DNA of 64,000 nucleotides from positions 310,001 through 374,000 of the forward strand of contig NZ_CADFGE010000005.1 of the NCBI RefSeq assembly GCF_902833645.1, given 5' to 3'. A program made the position numbers and the translations under genes. Positions 43,928 to 52,555 of the stretch are shown in pieces (within the stretch, counting starts at the first letter, position 1; every line of letters starts with the position of its first letter). Origin of the DNA: Paraburkholderia fungorum. Lineage in GTDB: Bacteria; Pseudomonadota; Gammaproteobacteria; Burkholderiales; Burkholderiaceae. Below the pieces are notes generated by a model. The model saw nothing but the letters and a program-made list of their open reading frames with translations. It was not told the origin of the DNA and searched no databases.

Positions 43928-44905
43928 CTAGTGCGCGGACGGCTGCGCCTTGTCCTCGATCGACACGGTGCCGGACGTACCGTCGTCCGCATGCTGGCGC
44001 ACCGACCAGCACACCCCCGCCACCAGCAGCAGGATCGCCGCGGTTTCCAGTGGGCGTGGCAGGCGCTGGTCGTAGATGAACGCGTAGAGCAGCGCGAAGA
44101 GCGTTTCGAACACGATCATCTGGCCGGACAGGGTCAGCGGCAGCCGCTTCGACGCGGCATTCCACAACCCGTTGCCAAGCCACGACGCGCCGACCGCGAG
44201 GCCCAGATTCAGCATCCAGAAGGTATGCCAGCGCGCGTCGCCGAGTGACGCCTGCAGGGCGCCGGACGGCATGAGGGCGACTACCAGCCACAATGCCGCG
44301 CCGAGCGCGCCGGTCACCACACCCCATAACACCGACCACTCGTTACCGCTGAAATGCGTCTGGCGCTGCAGGTAGCGGGCGTTTTCGACGGCAAACCACG
44401 TCCAGCAGGCGAGCGCGCCGACCGCGCAGGCGAGGCCGAGGAGTTTTGTCGCGATACTCACGGGCGTGCTGTCCGCGACCGTGAAGACGTCGATGTTGAT
44501 GCAGGCGATGCCGGCCACCACTAGGCAAAGAGGCCATGCTAGGCGGGCGAGCGGCACGGCGCCGTGATCGCGCCGGCCGAGCAGCGTCACCGTGACCGGC
44601 AGCACCCCGACGATCAGCGAGGCTGGCGCGATGCCGATCATATGGACAGATGCGGTCAGCAACAGGTAGTAGAGCAGGTTGCCCGCGAGCGCCAGTTTGA
44701 CCAGCGCGCCGAAATCCTCGCGGGTCAGGCGTTTGACCAGCGAGCGTGCCATCGGCAGCGCGGCGGCCAGCGAGACGATGCCGTACATCGTGTAGCGGCC
44801 TGCGCTCAGCAGCAGCGGCGAAAAATCGGGCAGGACGCGCGGCACTAGAAACACCATGCCCCATAAGGCCCCGGCCATTACTCCATATGCCACACCGCGC
44901 TGCAT
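43928..44905 (-). CDS. EamA/DMT-family inner-membrane transporter
   Basis: A 325-residue ten-helix transporter unlike the one at 5630-6616 in sequence. It starts MQRGVAYGVMAGALWGMVF and has two EamA halves (about 5-140 and 155-300) and a hydrophilic tail. CAGGGGCAG lies upstream of ATG 44905, which is preferred to an in-frame ATG at 44983 because the first helix follows directly. Substrate is unknown; export of amino acids or other small metabolites is typical. Confidence 0.88.
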   Translation of the reverse strand: MQRGVAYGVMAGALWGMVFLVPRVLPDFSPLLLSAGRYTMYGIVSLAAALPMARSLVKRLTREDFGALVKLALAGNLLYYLLLTASVHMIGIAPASLIVGVLPVTVTLLGRRDHGAVPLARLAWPLCLVVAGIACINIDVFTVADSTPVSIATKLLGLACAVGALACWTWFAVENARYLQRQTHFSGNEWSVLWGVVTGALGAALWLVVALMPSGALQASLGDARWHTFWMLNLGLAVGASWLGNGLWNAASKRLPLTLSGQMIVFETLFALLYAFIYDQRLPRPLETAAILLLVAGVCWSVRQHADDGTSGTVSIEDKAQPSAH

Positions 44906-45264
44906 TGACTGCCCCTGCAAGAAAACTGGAATGGTCGGCAGAATAGCCGTTTGGCGGGCCAGGCGTCTTGTTTGATTCTGCATTCCAGCGGTTTTATCCG
45001 GTGTTTTCAGCCGCCTTTTAACTTCCGGGCGGCGGCCCGGGGGCGTGGGAGCCTGTCAAATTGCCGCGCATTCGAGCCGTGTGGCGTCTCCATGCACTCG
45101 AACGCGCAAACGAAACCGGATCGAACTCGAGGCGAACCCGGAACCGAAATCGGAAGGGGTAAAGTCGTGAAAAAAATCCCCCGAAATTCGCTAAGCTGCT
45201 GTTAGTGCAGTGAAAACCGGGGAGGTATCGCGTATAATTCGCTTTTGCGCCTATAGGATTTGCC
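44906..45264. other. Divergent region between DMT exporter and guaB
   Basis: This 359-bp gap has no gene I can support. Its right end carries the guaB promoter. The middle part (45090-45170) is rich in short repeats of CGAACC/CGGAAC type without clear structure. Confidence 0.6.
45210..45238 (+). promoter_or_regulatory. Sigma-70 promoter of guaB
   Basis: GTGAAA (45210-45215, 4/6 match) and a perfect TATAAT (45233-45238) are 17 bp apart. The leader to the guaB ATG would be about 20 nt. Confidence 0.7.
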
Positions 45265-46725
45265 ATGCGTCTGATCCAAACAGCACTCACGTTCGATGAC
45301 GTGCTCCTCGTCCCGGCTTTCTCCGATGTTCTGCCGCGCGACACCAGCCTCAAGACCCGGCTGACCCGCAACATCTCCCTGAATATGCCGCTCGTGTCCG
45401 CCGCCATGGACACCGTCACCGAAGCCCGTCTCGCGATCGCGATGGCGCAAATGGGTGGCGTGGGCATCATCCACAAGAATCTCACGGCAGCCGAGCAGGC
45501 GCGTGAAGTTGCCAAGGTCAAGCGCTTCGAATCGGGCGTCGTGCGCGATCCGATCACCGTGCCGCCGCAAATGAAGGTTCGCGACGTCATTGCGCTGTCA
45601 CGTCAGCATGGCATTTCAGGTTTCCCGGTCGTCGAAGGCGCGCAACTGGTCGGCATCGTCACGAACCGCGACTTGCGTTTTGAAGAGCGTCTGGACGAAC
45701 CGGTGCGCAACATCATGACGCCGCGCGAGCGTCTCGTCACCGTCAAGGAAGGCACGCCGCTCGCCGAAGCCAAGGCGCTGATGCACAGCCACCGCCTTGA
45801 GCGCGTGCTGGTCATCAACGACGCATTCGAACTGCGCGGCCTGATGACCGTCAAGGACATCACCAAGCAAACCGAGCACCCGGACGCTTGTAAAGACGAG
45901 CACGGCAAGCTGCGCGCGGGCGCGGCGGTCGGTGTGGGCGAAGACAATGAAGAACGCGTTGAGCTGCTGGTGCAGGCGGGCGTCGACGTCATCGTGGTCG
46001 ACACGGCGCATGGTCACAGCAAGGGCGTGCTCGAGCGCGTTCGCTGGGTCAAGCAGAACTTCCCGCACGTCGAGGTGATCGGCGGCAACATCGCCACGGC
46101 CGCGGCGGCCAAGGCGCTGGTCGAATATGGCGCGGACGGCGTGAAGGTCGGTATCGGCCCGGGCTCGATCTGCACGACGCGGATCGTGGCCGGTGTGGGC
46201 GTGCCGCAGGTCACGGCGATTTCGAACGTGTCGGAAGCGCTGAAGGGCACCGGCGTGCCGGTTATTGCCGACGGTGGCGTGCGCTTCTCGGGCGACGTCA
46301 GCAAGGCGCTGGCCGCCGGCGCGAATTCCGTGATGATGGGCAGCATGTTCGCCGGCACCGAAGAAGCGCCGGGCGACGTGTTCCTGTTCCAGGGCCGCCA
46401 GTACAAGTCGTACCGTGGCATGGGCTCGGTCGGCGCGATGAAGGACGGCGCAGCAGACCGCTACTTCCAGGACAATTCCGCGAATATCGACAAGCTGGTG
46501 CCGGAAGGTATCGAAGGCCGCGTCGCCTACAAGGGCTCGGTCAACGCGATCCTGTTCCAGCTGATCGGCGGCGTGCGCGCCAGCATGGGCTACTGCGGCT
46601 GCCGCACCATCGCGGAGATGAACGACAAGGCCGAGTTCGTGCAGATCACGGGCGCGGGCTTGCGCGAGTCGCACGTGCATGATGTGCAGATCACCAAGGA
46701 AGCGCCCAACTACCACGTGGACTAA
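45265..46725 (+). CDS. guaB: IMP dehydrogenase
   Basis: A 486-residue tetrameric enzyme that oxidises IMP to XMP with NAD+, the committed step to GMP. It is a TIM barrel interrupted by two CBS domains (about 93-205). The catalytic cysteine is C303 in GPGSICTTRIVAGVG, followed by DGGVRFSGD and the flap SVGAMKDGAADRYFQ. The C-terminus has ITGAGLRESHVHDVQI. It has its own promoter and is followed by an unknown membrane protein gene and guaA. Confidence 0.99.
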   Translation: MRLIQTALTFDDVLLVPAFSDVLPRDTSLKTRLTRNISLNMPLVSAAMDTVTEARLAIAMAQMGGVGIIHKNLTAAEQAREVAKVKRFESGVVRDPITVPPQMKVRDVIALSRQHGISGFPVVEGAQLVGIVTNRDLRFEERLDEPVRNIMTPRERLVTVKEGTPLAEAKALMHSHRLERVLVINDAFELRGLMTVKDITKQTEHPDACKDEHGKLRAGAAVGVGEDNEERVELLVQAGVDVIVVDTAHGHSKGVLERVRWVKQNFPHVEVIGGNIATAAAAKALVEYGADGVKVGIGPGSICTTRIVAGVGVPQVTAISNVSEALKGTGVPVIADGGVRFSGDVSKALAAGANSVMMGSMFAGTEEAPGDVFLFQGRQYKSYRGMGSVGAMKDGAADRYFQDNSANIDKLVPEGIEGRVAYKGSVNAILFQLIGGVRASMGYCGCRTIAEMNDKAEFVQITGAGLRESHVHDVQITKEAPNYHVD

Positions 46726-46731
46726 ACGCCA

Positions 46732-47457
46732 ATGAAGCCATTGCTGCGCGCTGTACTCATCCTCGATGCATTGCTGCTGCTTGCGTTCGGCGTGCTGTTT
46801 CTGCTGACGCCCTGGACTTCGTTGTACAACGCGCTGCAATTGGTGCAAACCCAGCCGGCTCTGGTCGGCCAGGGGTTTGGCGTAGCGCTGATCGGGCTCG
46901 CGTGGCTAGCTTTGCACGCGTCGATCGACGGCGCGCTCACGTCGACGGTCGCCAAGGTTGTCGGCCATGTGAACTGGCTGACCGGCGTGCTGATGCTGGT
47001 CTGGCTGCTCGGGCTGCATACGCCGGCACTGACCGGCTTCGGACAGATCATCGCCGTGCTGACCGGTGTCGTGCTGCTGGTGGTGGGCTTGGGCGGTGTG
47101 CGTCTGTCGGGCGCGGTGCGGCGGCGTGAAAAGCTGCGGCTGGTTGAAGCCGCTGCCGCCGAACGTGCCGAAAAGCAGGCCGCGAAAGATGCCGCCAAAG
47201 ACGCTGCCAACAGGCGCGACGCCGGTCGCGTGACGGCGGAGCCGGTCTATCGCGCTGAGCCGGTCGTAGAGCCGGTTATGCCGGTCACACGGCCTGTGAG
47301 TCCTGTATCGGCTGTGCCGGTCTACCCGTCGGTCGACGAACCGGGTCTGACGGCCTCTGAACGCGCCGCACGGGCTGAGGCAGCCGTAGCGCGGGACGAC
47401 GCGCGCAACGCCGCCGCCGATGCGCCTGGTGCGCCCCGGCCGCCGTTTCATGGCTGA
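46732..47457 (+). CDS. Unknown membrane protein between guaB and guaA
   Basis: I do not recognise the family. The 241-residue product has four predicted transmembrane helices (about 4-25, 45-66, 78-97 and 102-122), then a basic/acidic Ala-Lys-Glu helix (about 128-165) and a Pro/Val-rich tail with repeated EPV/RPV/MPV units (about 175-210). Only 6 nt separate it from guaB, so it is almost surely in the guaB transcript. No catalytic motif is visible. A function related to purine metabolism is not implied by the sequence. Confidence 0.85.
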   Translation: MKPLLRAVLILDALLLLAFGVLFLLTPWTSLYNALQLVQTQPALVGQGFGVALIGLAWLALHASIDGALTSTVAKVVGHVNWLTGVLMLVWLLGLHTPALTGFGQIIAVLTGVVLLVVGLGGVRLSGAVRRREKLRLVEAAAAERAEKQAAKDAAKDAANRRDAGRVTAEPVYRAEPVVEPVMPVTRPVSPVSAVPVYPSVDEPGLTASERAARAEAAVARDDARNAAADAPGAPRPPFHG

Positions 47458-47660
47458 CGCGTCAAGCGCCAGAACGCCTGCCGAAGCAACCGGATTCCGT
47501 TCGCGCGCGCCGCAGGCAGGTGCCTGCGGTGCTGAACGGTCCAGCGCGCTTCATCGCTACGCTTCAGGTTCGATGGTCCTTACGTGGACCGCTTTGAATT
47601 CAACGCCGCGCTTCTTGCGCGGTATCCCGTATCCGTTCACTTTTGACTCCGTCCGCTGCC

Positions 47661-49244
47661 ATGCATGACAAGATCCTGATCCTCGACTTCGGTTCGCAAG
47701 TCACCCAACTGATTGCACGTCGCGTTCGCGAAGCCAACGTGTATTCGGAAATTCATCCGTACGACGTCGATGCGTCGTTCATTCGCGATTTCGCACCGAA
47801 GGGCGTGATTCTCTCCGGCGGCCCGAGCTCGGTCACCGAAGCGGATACGCCGCGCGTGCCGCAAGTGGTGTTCGAACTCGGCGTGCCCGTGCTGGGCATT
47901 TGCTACGGCATGCAGGCGATGGCCGAGCAGCTCGGCGGCAAGGTCGATATCGGCCACCTGCGTGAGTTCGGCTATGCCGAAGTGCGCGCACGCAACCATA
48001 CGAGCCTGCTCGAAGGCATCAGCGACTTCACCACGCCGGAAGGTCACGGCATGTTGAAGGTGTGGATGAGCCACGGCGACAAGGTGCTGGAAATGCCGCA
48101 GGGCTTCAAGCTGATGGCGTCGACGGAATCGTGCCCGATCGCGGCGATGGCTGACGAAGCGCGTCATTTCTACGGTTTGCAATGGCATCCCGAAGTGACG
48201 CACACCGTGCAGGGCCGCGCGATGCTCGAACGCTTCGTGCTGCAGATTTGCGGCGCGAACCCTGACTGGGAAATGGGTCATTACATCGACGAAGCCGTCG
48301 CGAAGATTCGCGAGCAGGTGGGTAACGAGCACGTGATTCTGGGTTTGTCGGGCGGCGTGGATTCGTCGGTGGCGGCGGCGCTGTTGCATCGCGCGATTGG
48401 CGATCAGCTGACCTGCGTGTTCGTCGATCACGGCCTGCTGCGTCTGAACGAAGCCGAGCAGGTGATGGCAACGTTCGCTGAGAACCTTGGCGTCAAGGTG
48501 ATCCACGTCGACGCGAGCGAAGTGTTTCTGTCGAAACTGGCCGGCGTGACCGACCCGGAAGCGAAGCGCAAGATCATCGGCGCGGAATTCGTCGAGGTGT
48601 TCCAGACTGAAGCCAACAAGCTGACCGACGCGAAGTGGCTCGCGCAAGGCACGATCTATCCGGACGTGATCGAATCGGCCGGCAAGGGCAAGAAGGCCAC
48701 GCAGACCATCAAGAGCCACCACAACGTGGGCGGCCTGCCTGAGACGCTGAATCTGAAGCTGCTCGAACCGCTGCGTGAACTGTTCAAGGACGAAGTGCGC
48801 GAACTGGGCGTGAAGCTCGGTTTGCCGCCGGCCATGGTGTATCGTCATCCGTTCCCGGGCCCGGGTCTGGGTGTGCGGATTCTCGGCGAAGTGCGCCGCG
48901 ATTTCGCCGATCTGCTGCGTCGTGCGGACGCGATTTTCATCGAGACGCTGCGTACCTTTATCGACAAGGAAACCGGCAAGTCCTGGTATGACCTGACGAG
49001 TCAGGCGTTCGCGGTGTTTCTGCCGGTGAAGAGCGTCGGCGTGATGGGCGACGGACGGACTTATGAGTATGTCGTGGCGCTGCGCGCTGTGCAGACGCTG
49101 GACTTCATGACCGCGCATTGGGCGCATCTGCCGCATGAGTTGCTGGGGCATGTGTCGAACCGCATCATTAATGAAGTTCGTGGGATTAACCGGGTGGTTT
49201 ATGACATCTCGGGGAAGCCGCCGGCGACGATTGAGTGGGAATGA
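47661..49244 (+). CDS. guaA: GMP synthase (glutamine-hydrolysing)
   Basis: A 527-residue enzyme that aminates XMP to GMP. The class I glutamine amidotransferase domain has its cysteine C81 in GICYGMQ and the histidine in LQWHPEV. The ATP-pyrophosphatase domain has the PP-loop GLSGGVDSS (228-236), and the dimerisation domain ends NRVVYDISGKPPATIEWE. ATG 47661 is preferred to an in-frame TTG at 47643. It completes the IMP to GMP route with guaB, 203 bp after the membrane protein gene. Confidence 0.98.
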   Translation: MHDKILILDFGSQVTQLIARRVREANVYSEIHPYDVDASFIRDFAPKGVILSGGPSSVTEADTPRVPQVVFELGVPVLGICYGMQAMAEQLGGKVDIGHLREFGYAEVRARNHTSLLEGISDFTTPEGHGMLKVWMSHGDKVLEMPQGFKLMASTESCPIAAMADEARHFYGLQWHPEVTHTVQGRAMLERFVLQICGANPDWEMGHYIDEAVAKIREQVGNEHVILGLSGGVDSSVAAALLHRAIGDQLTCVFVDHGLLRLNEAEQVMATFAENLGVKVIHVDASEVFLSKLAGVTDPEAKRKIIGAEFVEVFQTEANKLTDAKWLAQGTIYPDVIESAGKGKKATQTIKSHHNVGGLPETLNLKLLEPLRELFKDEVRELGVKLGLPPAMVYRHPFPGPGLGVRILGEVRRDFADLLRRADAIFIETLRTFIDKETGKSWYDLTSQAFAVFLPVKSVGVMGDGRTYEYVVALRAVQTLDFMTAHWAHLPHELLGHVSNRIINEVRGINRVVYDISGKPPATIEWE

Positions 49245-49291
49245 TTGGACGTCAGGTACGTACCGGTAGGACCTAGCAATAAAATGCACCT

Positions 49292-49318
49292 AAGCCCGCG
49301 TCACAGCGGGCTTTTTTC
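49292..49318 (+). terminator. Intrinsic terminator of guaA
   Basis: An 8-bp stem (49292-49299 and 49306-49313) with a 6-nt loop runs into six T, 48 nt after the guaA stop. Confidence 0.88.
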
Positions 49319-49470
49319 ATTTTTTTCCTACTCGATTCACGGACGGCAGGAGACGCTAACGTTCGGGCGATACGGTGTTGGCGAATCTCTCCCGGCCGCG
49401 ATCCGTTACCTGACGCGATTTCGATTCGTCCATGAGCGGGGCTGGACATCCCGGTACGTTCCCGCGCCGT

Positions 49471-49863
49471 TCACACTGCGGCCACGCAGTCGATTTCGAT
49501 ATCGAAGCGGCCGGGCCACGCCGGTACGTTGACAAAAATCCGTGCCGGGGGCTGCGCACCGAAAAAGCGCGCATAGATCTCGTTGACTACCGGAAACTGC
49601 TCGACCGACGTGCAGTACACATTGCACTTGAGCACCTGATCCAGTGACGAGCCCGCCGTTTCCACGCACAGCTTCAGCTGTTCGAGCACGCGCTGCGTCT
49701 GCTGTTCGATCGGTGCGTCGAGCACTTCGCCGGTCTGCGGATCGAACGGCGGCAGGCCAGACACGTAAAGCGTGTCGCCGTGGCGGGTCACCACGGAGGT
49801 CGGTGCTTTCCAGCGTTCGAGCCAGCTCGACAGCGGTTCGACACGTATGATTTCTCGAGCCAT
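49471..49863 (-). CDS. RidA-family enamine/imine deaminase
   Basis: A 130-residue YjgF/YER057c/UK114 protein. True RidA hydrolyses reactive 2-aminoacrylate released by PLP enzymes. The arginine of PPARIFVNV and the acid of DIEIDCVAAV, which match the catalytic arginine and glutamate of RidA, are present. The Trp-rich N-terminus (SSWLERWKAPTS) is unlike archetypal RidA, so it belongs to another subgroup with unknown substrate. ATG 49863 follows GGAG; an ATG five codons upstream lacks one. It is the last gene of a four-gene minus-strand run. Confidence 0.88.
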   Translation of the reverse strand: MAREIIRVEPLSSWLERWKAPTSVVTRHGDTLYVSGLPPFDPQTGEVLDAPIEQQTQRVLEQLKLCVETAGSSLDQVLKCNVYCTSVEQFPVVNEIYARFFGAQPPARIFVNVPAWPGRFDIEIDCVAAV

Positions 49864-49908
49864 CTGATGCTCCTTCAATGCAAAAAAGATAAGAGGGGAT
49901 AACGCGTC

Positions 49909-50733
49909 TCACACATCGCCGGAGAACAGCGCATTGAGCTGCGCACCGGATGCAGCATTGCCGAAGCCGTCGAAACGCCCTTGCGAAAGCGCCTGCGCGG
50001 CGTGCATGAAACCACCCCACGCGGCCCGCGCGAGCGCGCCGCCGACACTCACGCGGCGCACGCCGAGCGCAGCCAGGTCCTGCAGCGTGAACGTCGAGTT
50101 CGCGCCGATCAACACGTTCACGGGCTTGGGCGCCACCGCTGCCACCACGGCCTCGATCTCCTCGCGTGTACGGATGCCGGGCGCGTAAAGGCAGTCCGCG
50201 CCAGCTGCCGCATAGGCTTTCAGTCGCGCGATCGTGTCGTCGAGATCGGGCACGCCGACGAAGAAATTTTCCGCGCGGCCGACCAGCAGCGTGTCGCCGC
50301 CGTTCTCGTCGATCGCGCGACGGGCCGCTTCGAGTCGCGCCACCGCAACCTCGAGCGGAAACAGCGGCGCGGCGGCGTTGCCGGTGGAGTCTTCGATCGA
50401 CAGTCCCGCCACGCCGGTTGCGACCGCGAGCTTCACGCTTGCGGCCACATCGGCCGGACTCTCACCGAAGCCGTTCTCGAAGTCCGCGTTGACGGGCAGG
50501 TCGGTCGCGTCGACGATCGCGCGCAGATGGGCAAGAATGGATTCCCGGCTCACTCGATTGTCGGCGTGGCCGGTCGACCATGCATATCCCGAACTCGTGG
50601 TCGCGATGGCCTCGAAGCCCAGGCTGGCGAGATAACGAGCGCTGCCGGCGTCCCACGGGTTGGGCAGCACGAAGCAGCCGGTCGCGTGCAGGGTTCGGAA
50701 CGCGGCGCGCTTTTCAGCGATGGTGCGTGACAT
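49909..50733 (-). CDS. Isocitrate lyase/PEP mutase-family protein
   Basis: A 274-residue beta/alpha-barrel enzyme. The conserved DFENGFG and the VGRAENFFVG strand (where lyases have RTEN/RTDA) place it in the PEP mutase/2-methylisocitrate lyase superfamily. The KKCGH loop of true isocitrate and methylisocitrate lyases is missing, so it is more like oxaloacetate hydrolase/decarboxylase or phosphonopyruvate-type members. Substrate unknown. It lies 45 bp before the RidA gene and 47 bp after the AhpD-like gene. Confidence 0.85.
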   Translation of the reverse strand: MSRTIAEKRAAFRTLHATGCFVLPNPWDAGSARYLASLGFEAIATTSSGYAWSTGHADNRVSRESILAHLRAIVDATDLPVNADFENGFGESPADVAASVKLAVATGVAGLSIEDSTGNAAAPLFPLEVAVARLEAARRAIDENGGDTLLVGRAENFFVGVPDLDDTIARLKAYAAAGADCLYAPGIRTREEIEAVVAAVAPKPVNVLIGANSTFTLQDLAALGVRRVSVGGALARAAWGGFMHAAQALSQGRFDGFGNAASGAQLNALFSGDV

Positions 50734-50754
50734 GACAGGCTCCTGATGAATGAA

Positions 50755-50770
50755 GAGCCCTTGCGGGCTC
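50755..50770 (-). terminator. Small hairpin between AhpD-like gene and lyase gene
   Basis: A 6-bp perfect stem with a 4-nt loop is followed on the minus strand by TTCATTCA. It may be a weak terminator or processing site. Confidence 0.3.
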
Positions 50771-50780
50771 CCGAATGCGT

Positions 50781-51317
50781 TCAGACGACTTCCTCATCGA
50801 CCACGGGAAAATCGATTTCCGTATCGAAGGCGTTGTTGACGAAATTCGTCAGCAGAAACTGCGCACTGAGCGCAATGATTTCGACGATGTTCGCATCGCT
50901 GTAACCCGCGGCGCGCACCGTATCGAGATCGCCTGTGGCCACCTTGCCGCGCGTTTCCACCAGCTTGCGCGCGAACGCGACCGCAGCCGCCACGCGCGGC
51001 GATTCGGATTCGCCGCGACGGTTGCGGCGGATTTCGTCGTCGGACAGGCCGACAAGCTGGCTCGCCACATAGCTGTGCGCGCTCAGGCAGTACTGGCAGC
51101 CATTGACCTGCGAGACGGCGAGCGCGATACCGTCGCGCGTTTTGACGTCGAGTGTCTTCGCGAGCGCGCCTTGCAGACTAGCCCAGCCGTTCAGCGCGTG
51201 CGGGCTTTGCGCCATGATGCGAAAGAGATTCGGCGTGAGCTTCAGCTGACGCGAGACGGCGTCGACGACGGCTTGCGACTCTGCGGGAATGGTCTGCGGA
51301 ATGGCGATACGGCTCAT
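50781..51317 (-). CDS. Carboxymuconolactone decarboxylase/AhpD-family protein
   Basis: A 178-residue all-helical protein with the AhpD redox motif NGCQYCLSAH (C74, C77, H81). This motif marks peroxidase-type members that use the two cysteines to reduce peroxides, not true carboxymuconolactone decarboxylases. The neighbourhood has no muconate pathway genes. An AraC regulator gene lies 174 bp upstream in the same direction and may control it. Confidence 0.9.
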   Translation of the reverse strand: MSRIAIPQTIPAESQAVVDAVSRQLKLTPNLFRIMAQSPHALNGWASLQGALAKTLDVKTRDGIALAVSQVNGCQYCLSAHSYVASQLVGLSDDEIRRNRRGESESPRVAAAVAFARKLVETRGKVATGDLDTVRAAGYSDANIVEIIALSAQFLLTNFVNNAFDTEIDFPVVDEEVV

Positions 51318-51491
51318 GACGATGCTCCTGATCGGTTATGGACGGCGGTTCGTTGCTGCAGGAACAGAGGTTTCTGCATTGATACGCAGTCTAGGAGCGC
51401 TCGCCGTGCATAAGGTCCGGCAAACGTGCGCAAAAGTCCGCCGCTGCTGGAATGCGCACAACGCCGGCCTCGAGCGGGCGCACGCCGCCGG

Positions 51492-52451
51492 TCAGGCGTC
51501 GGACGATGTCCGGTACTCGGCCGGCCCGGTGCCGTAAATTTCGCGAAACGCGCGCATGAACGCGCCGCGACTCGTGTAACCGGCGTTGCGCGCCACCTGG
51601 TCGAGCGCGAGGTCGCCGGCACGCAACTGGGCGGCGGCCTGGCGCATACGGATGTCGCGCAGCACCTGCATCGGCGCCCGGCCGAATGCCGCCGAGAAGC
51701 GCGCCATAAACGCCGAGCGGCTCAAATTGGCGATTTGCGCCAGACTCTCGACGGTGTGCGGCGCGGACGGCCGCGCGGTCATGTCGGCGAAGGCTCGCGC
51801 GATCTGCTGATCGCCGAGCAACGCGAAACGCTCCATCCAGAGCGCGCTGGTTTTCAGCGAGCGGCGTACCAGCGCAACGATCACCTGCTTGAGCAGCGCG
51901 CCCGACATCGCGCCGGCGCCGATTTCCTGCGCCATCAGTTCGTCGAACGCCGTGCGCAGATACATATCGAGCCGGTCGGCCGGATCGAACTGCTCGACGA
52001 TCGGTGTCGAGAGCGTGTCGAAAAGATTGATCGAAGCGCCGAAAGCCGCATTGAAGTAACCGCAGATCATCACGGTCATGGGCTCTGTCGTTCCGGCGCG
52101 GAACCGGTTGATGGAATCGACGACGCGCTTGTGTTCGCGGCCGGAAACGAGAACCGGTGCGGTGCCCGCCCGTTTCGCGGGCACTTCGAGTTTCAGCGGA
52201 TGATGCGGCGGCACGATCAGCAGCGTGTGCGGCGCAAGCGGAACCGTATCGGCGCCCGCGATATGCAGCAGGCCTTCGCCGGACAGAATGTAATGAATGC
52301 CCGGCGCGCCGTGGCCATCCAGTTCGAGCACGAAACCTTCGCTGACGAGGCATTCGGACAGGCCCAGCACGCGGATTTCGAGCAGTGCGATCAACTCGTC
52401 CAGATGAGCGGAAGTGATGCGTCTGGACGGCAGCGGCGTAGGGCTGGACAT
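51492..52451 (-). CDS. AraC-family transcriptional regulator with cupin domain
   Basis: A 319-residue regulator. The N-terminal half (about 20-190) is a cupin-like sensor of the cupin_6 type (GIHYILSGEGLLHI, LIVPPHHPL). The C-terminal half (about 215-315) is an AraC DNA-binding domain with two helix-turn-helix units, TVESLAQIANLSRSAFMARF and ALDQVARNAGYTSRGAFMRAF. It probably controls the AhpD-like, lyase and RidA genes downstream. The ligand is unknown. Confidence 0.93.
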   Translation of the reverse strand: MSSPTPLPSRRITSAHLDELIALLEIRVLGLSECLVSEGFVLELDGHGAPGIHYILSGEGLLHIAGADTVPLAPHTLLIVPPHHPLKLEVPAKRAGTAPVLVSGREHKRVVDSINRFRAGTTEPMTVMICGYFNAAFGASINLFDTLSTPIVEQFDPADRLDMYLRTAFDELMAQEIGAGAMSGALLKQVIVALVRRSLKTSALWMERFALLGDQQIARAFADMTARPSAPHTVESLAQIANLSRSAFMARFSAAFGRAPMQVLRDIRMRQAAAQLRAGDLALDQVARNAGYTSRGAFMRAFREIYGTGPAEYRTSSDA

Positions 52452-52555
52452 GTGGGCGAGAGACGGCCGTGATGTCGACCGTATCGAGAGGGACCGTCAA
52501 TTGTCTCATGATGCGAAAGACCACCGTCAGACGTGTAGCCGCCGTTTTGCGTCTT

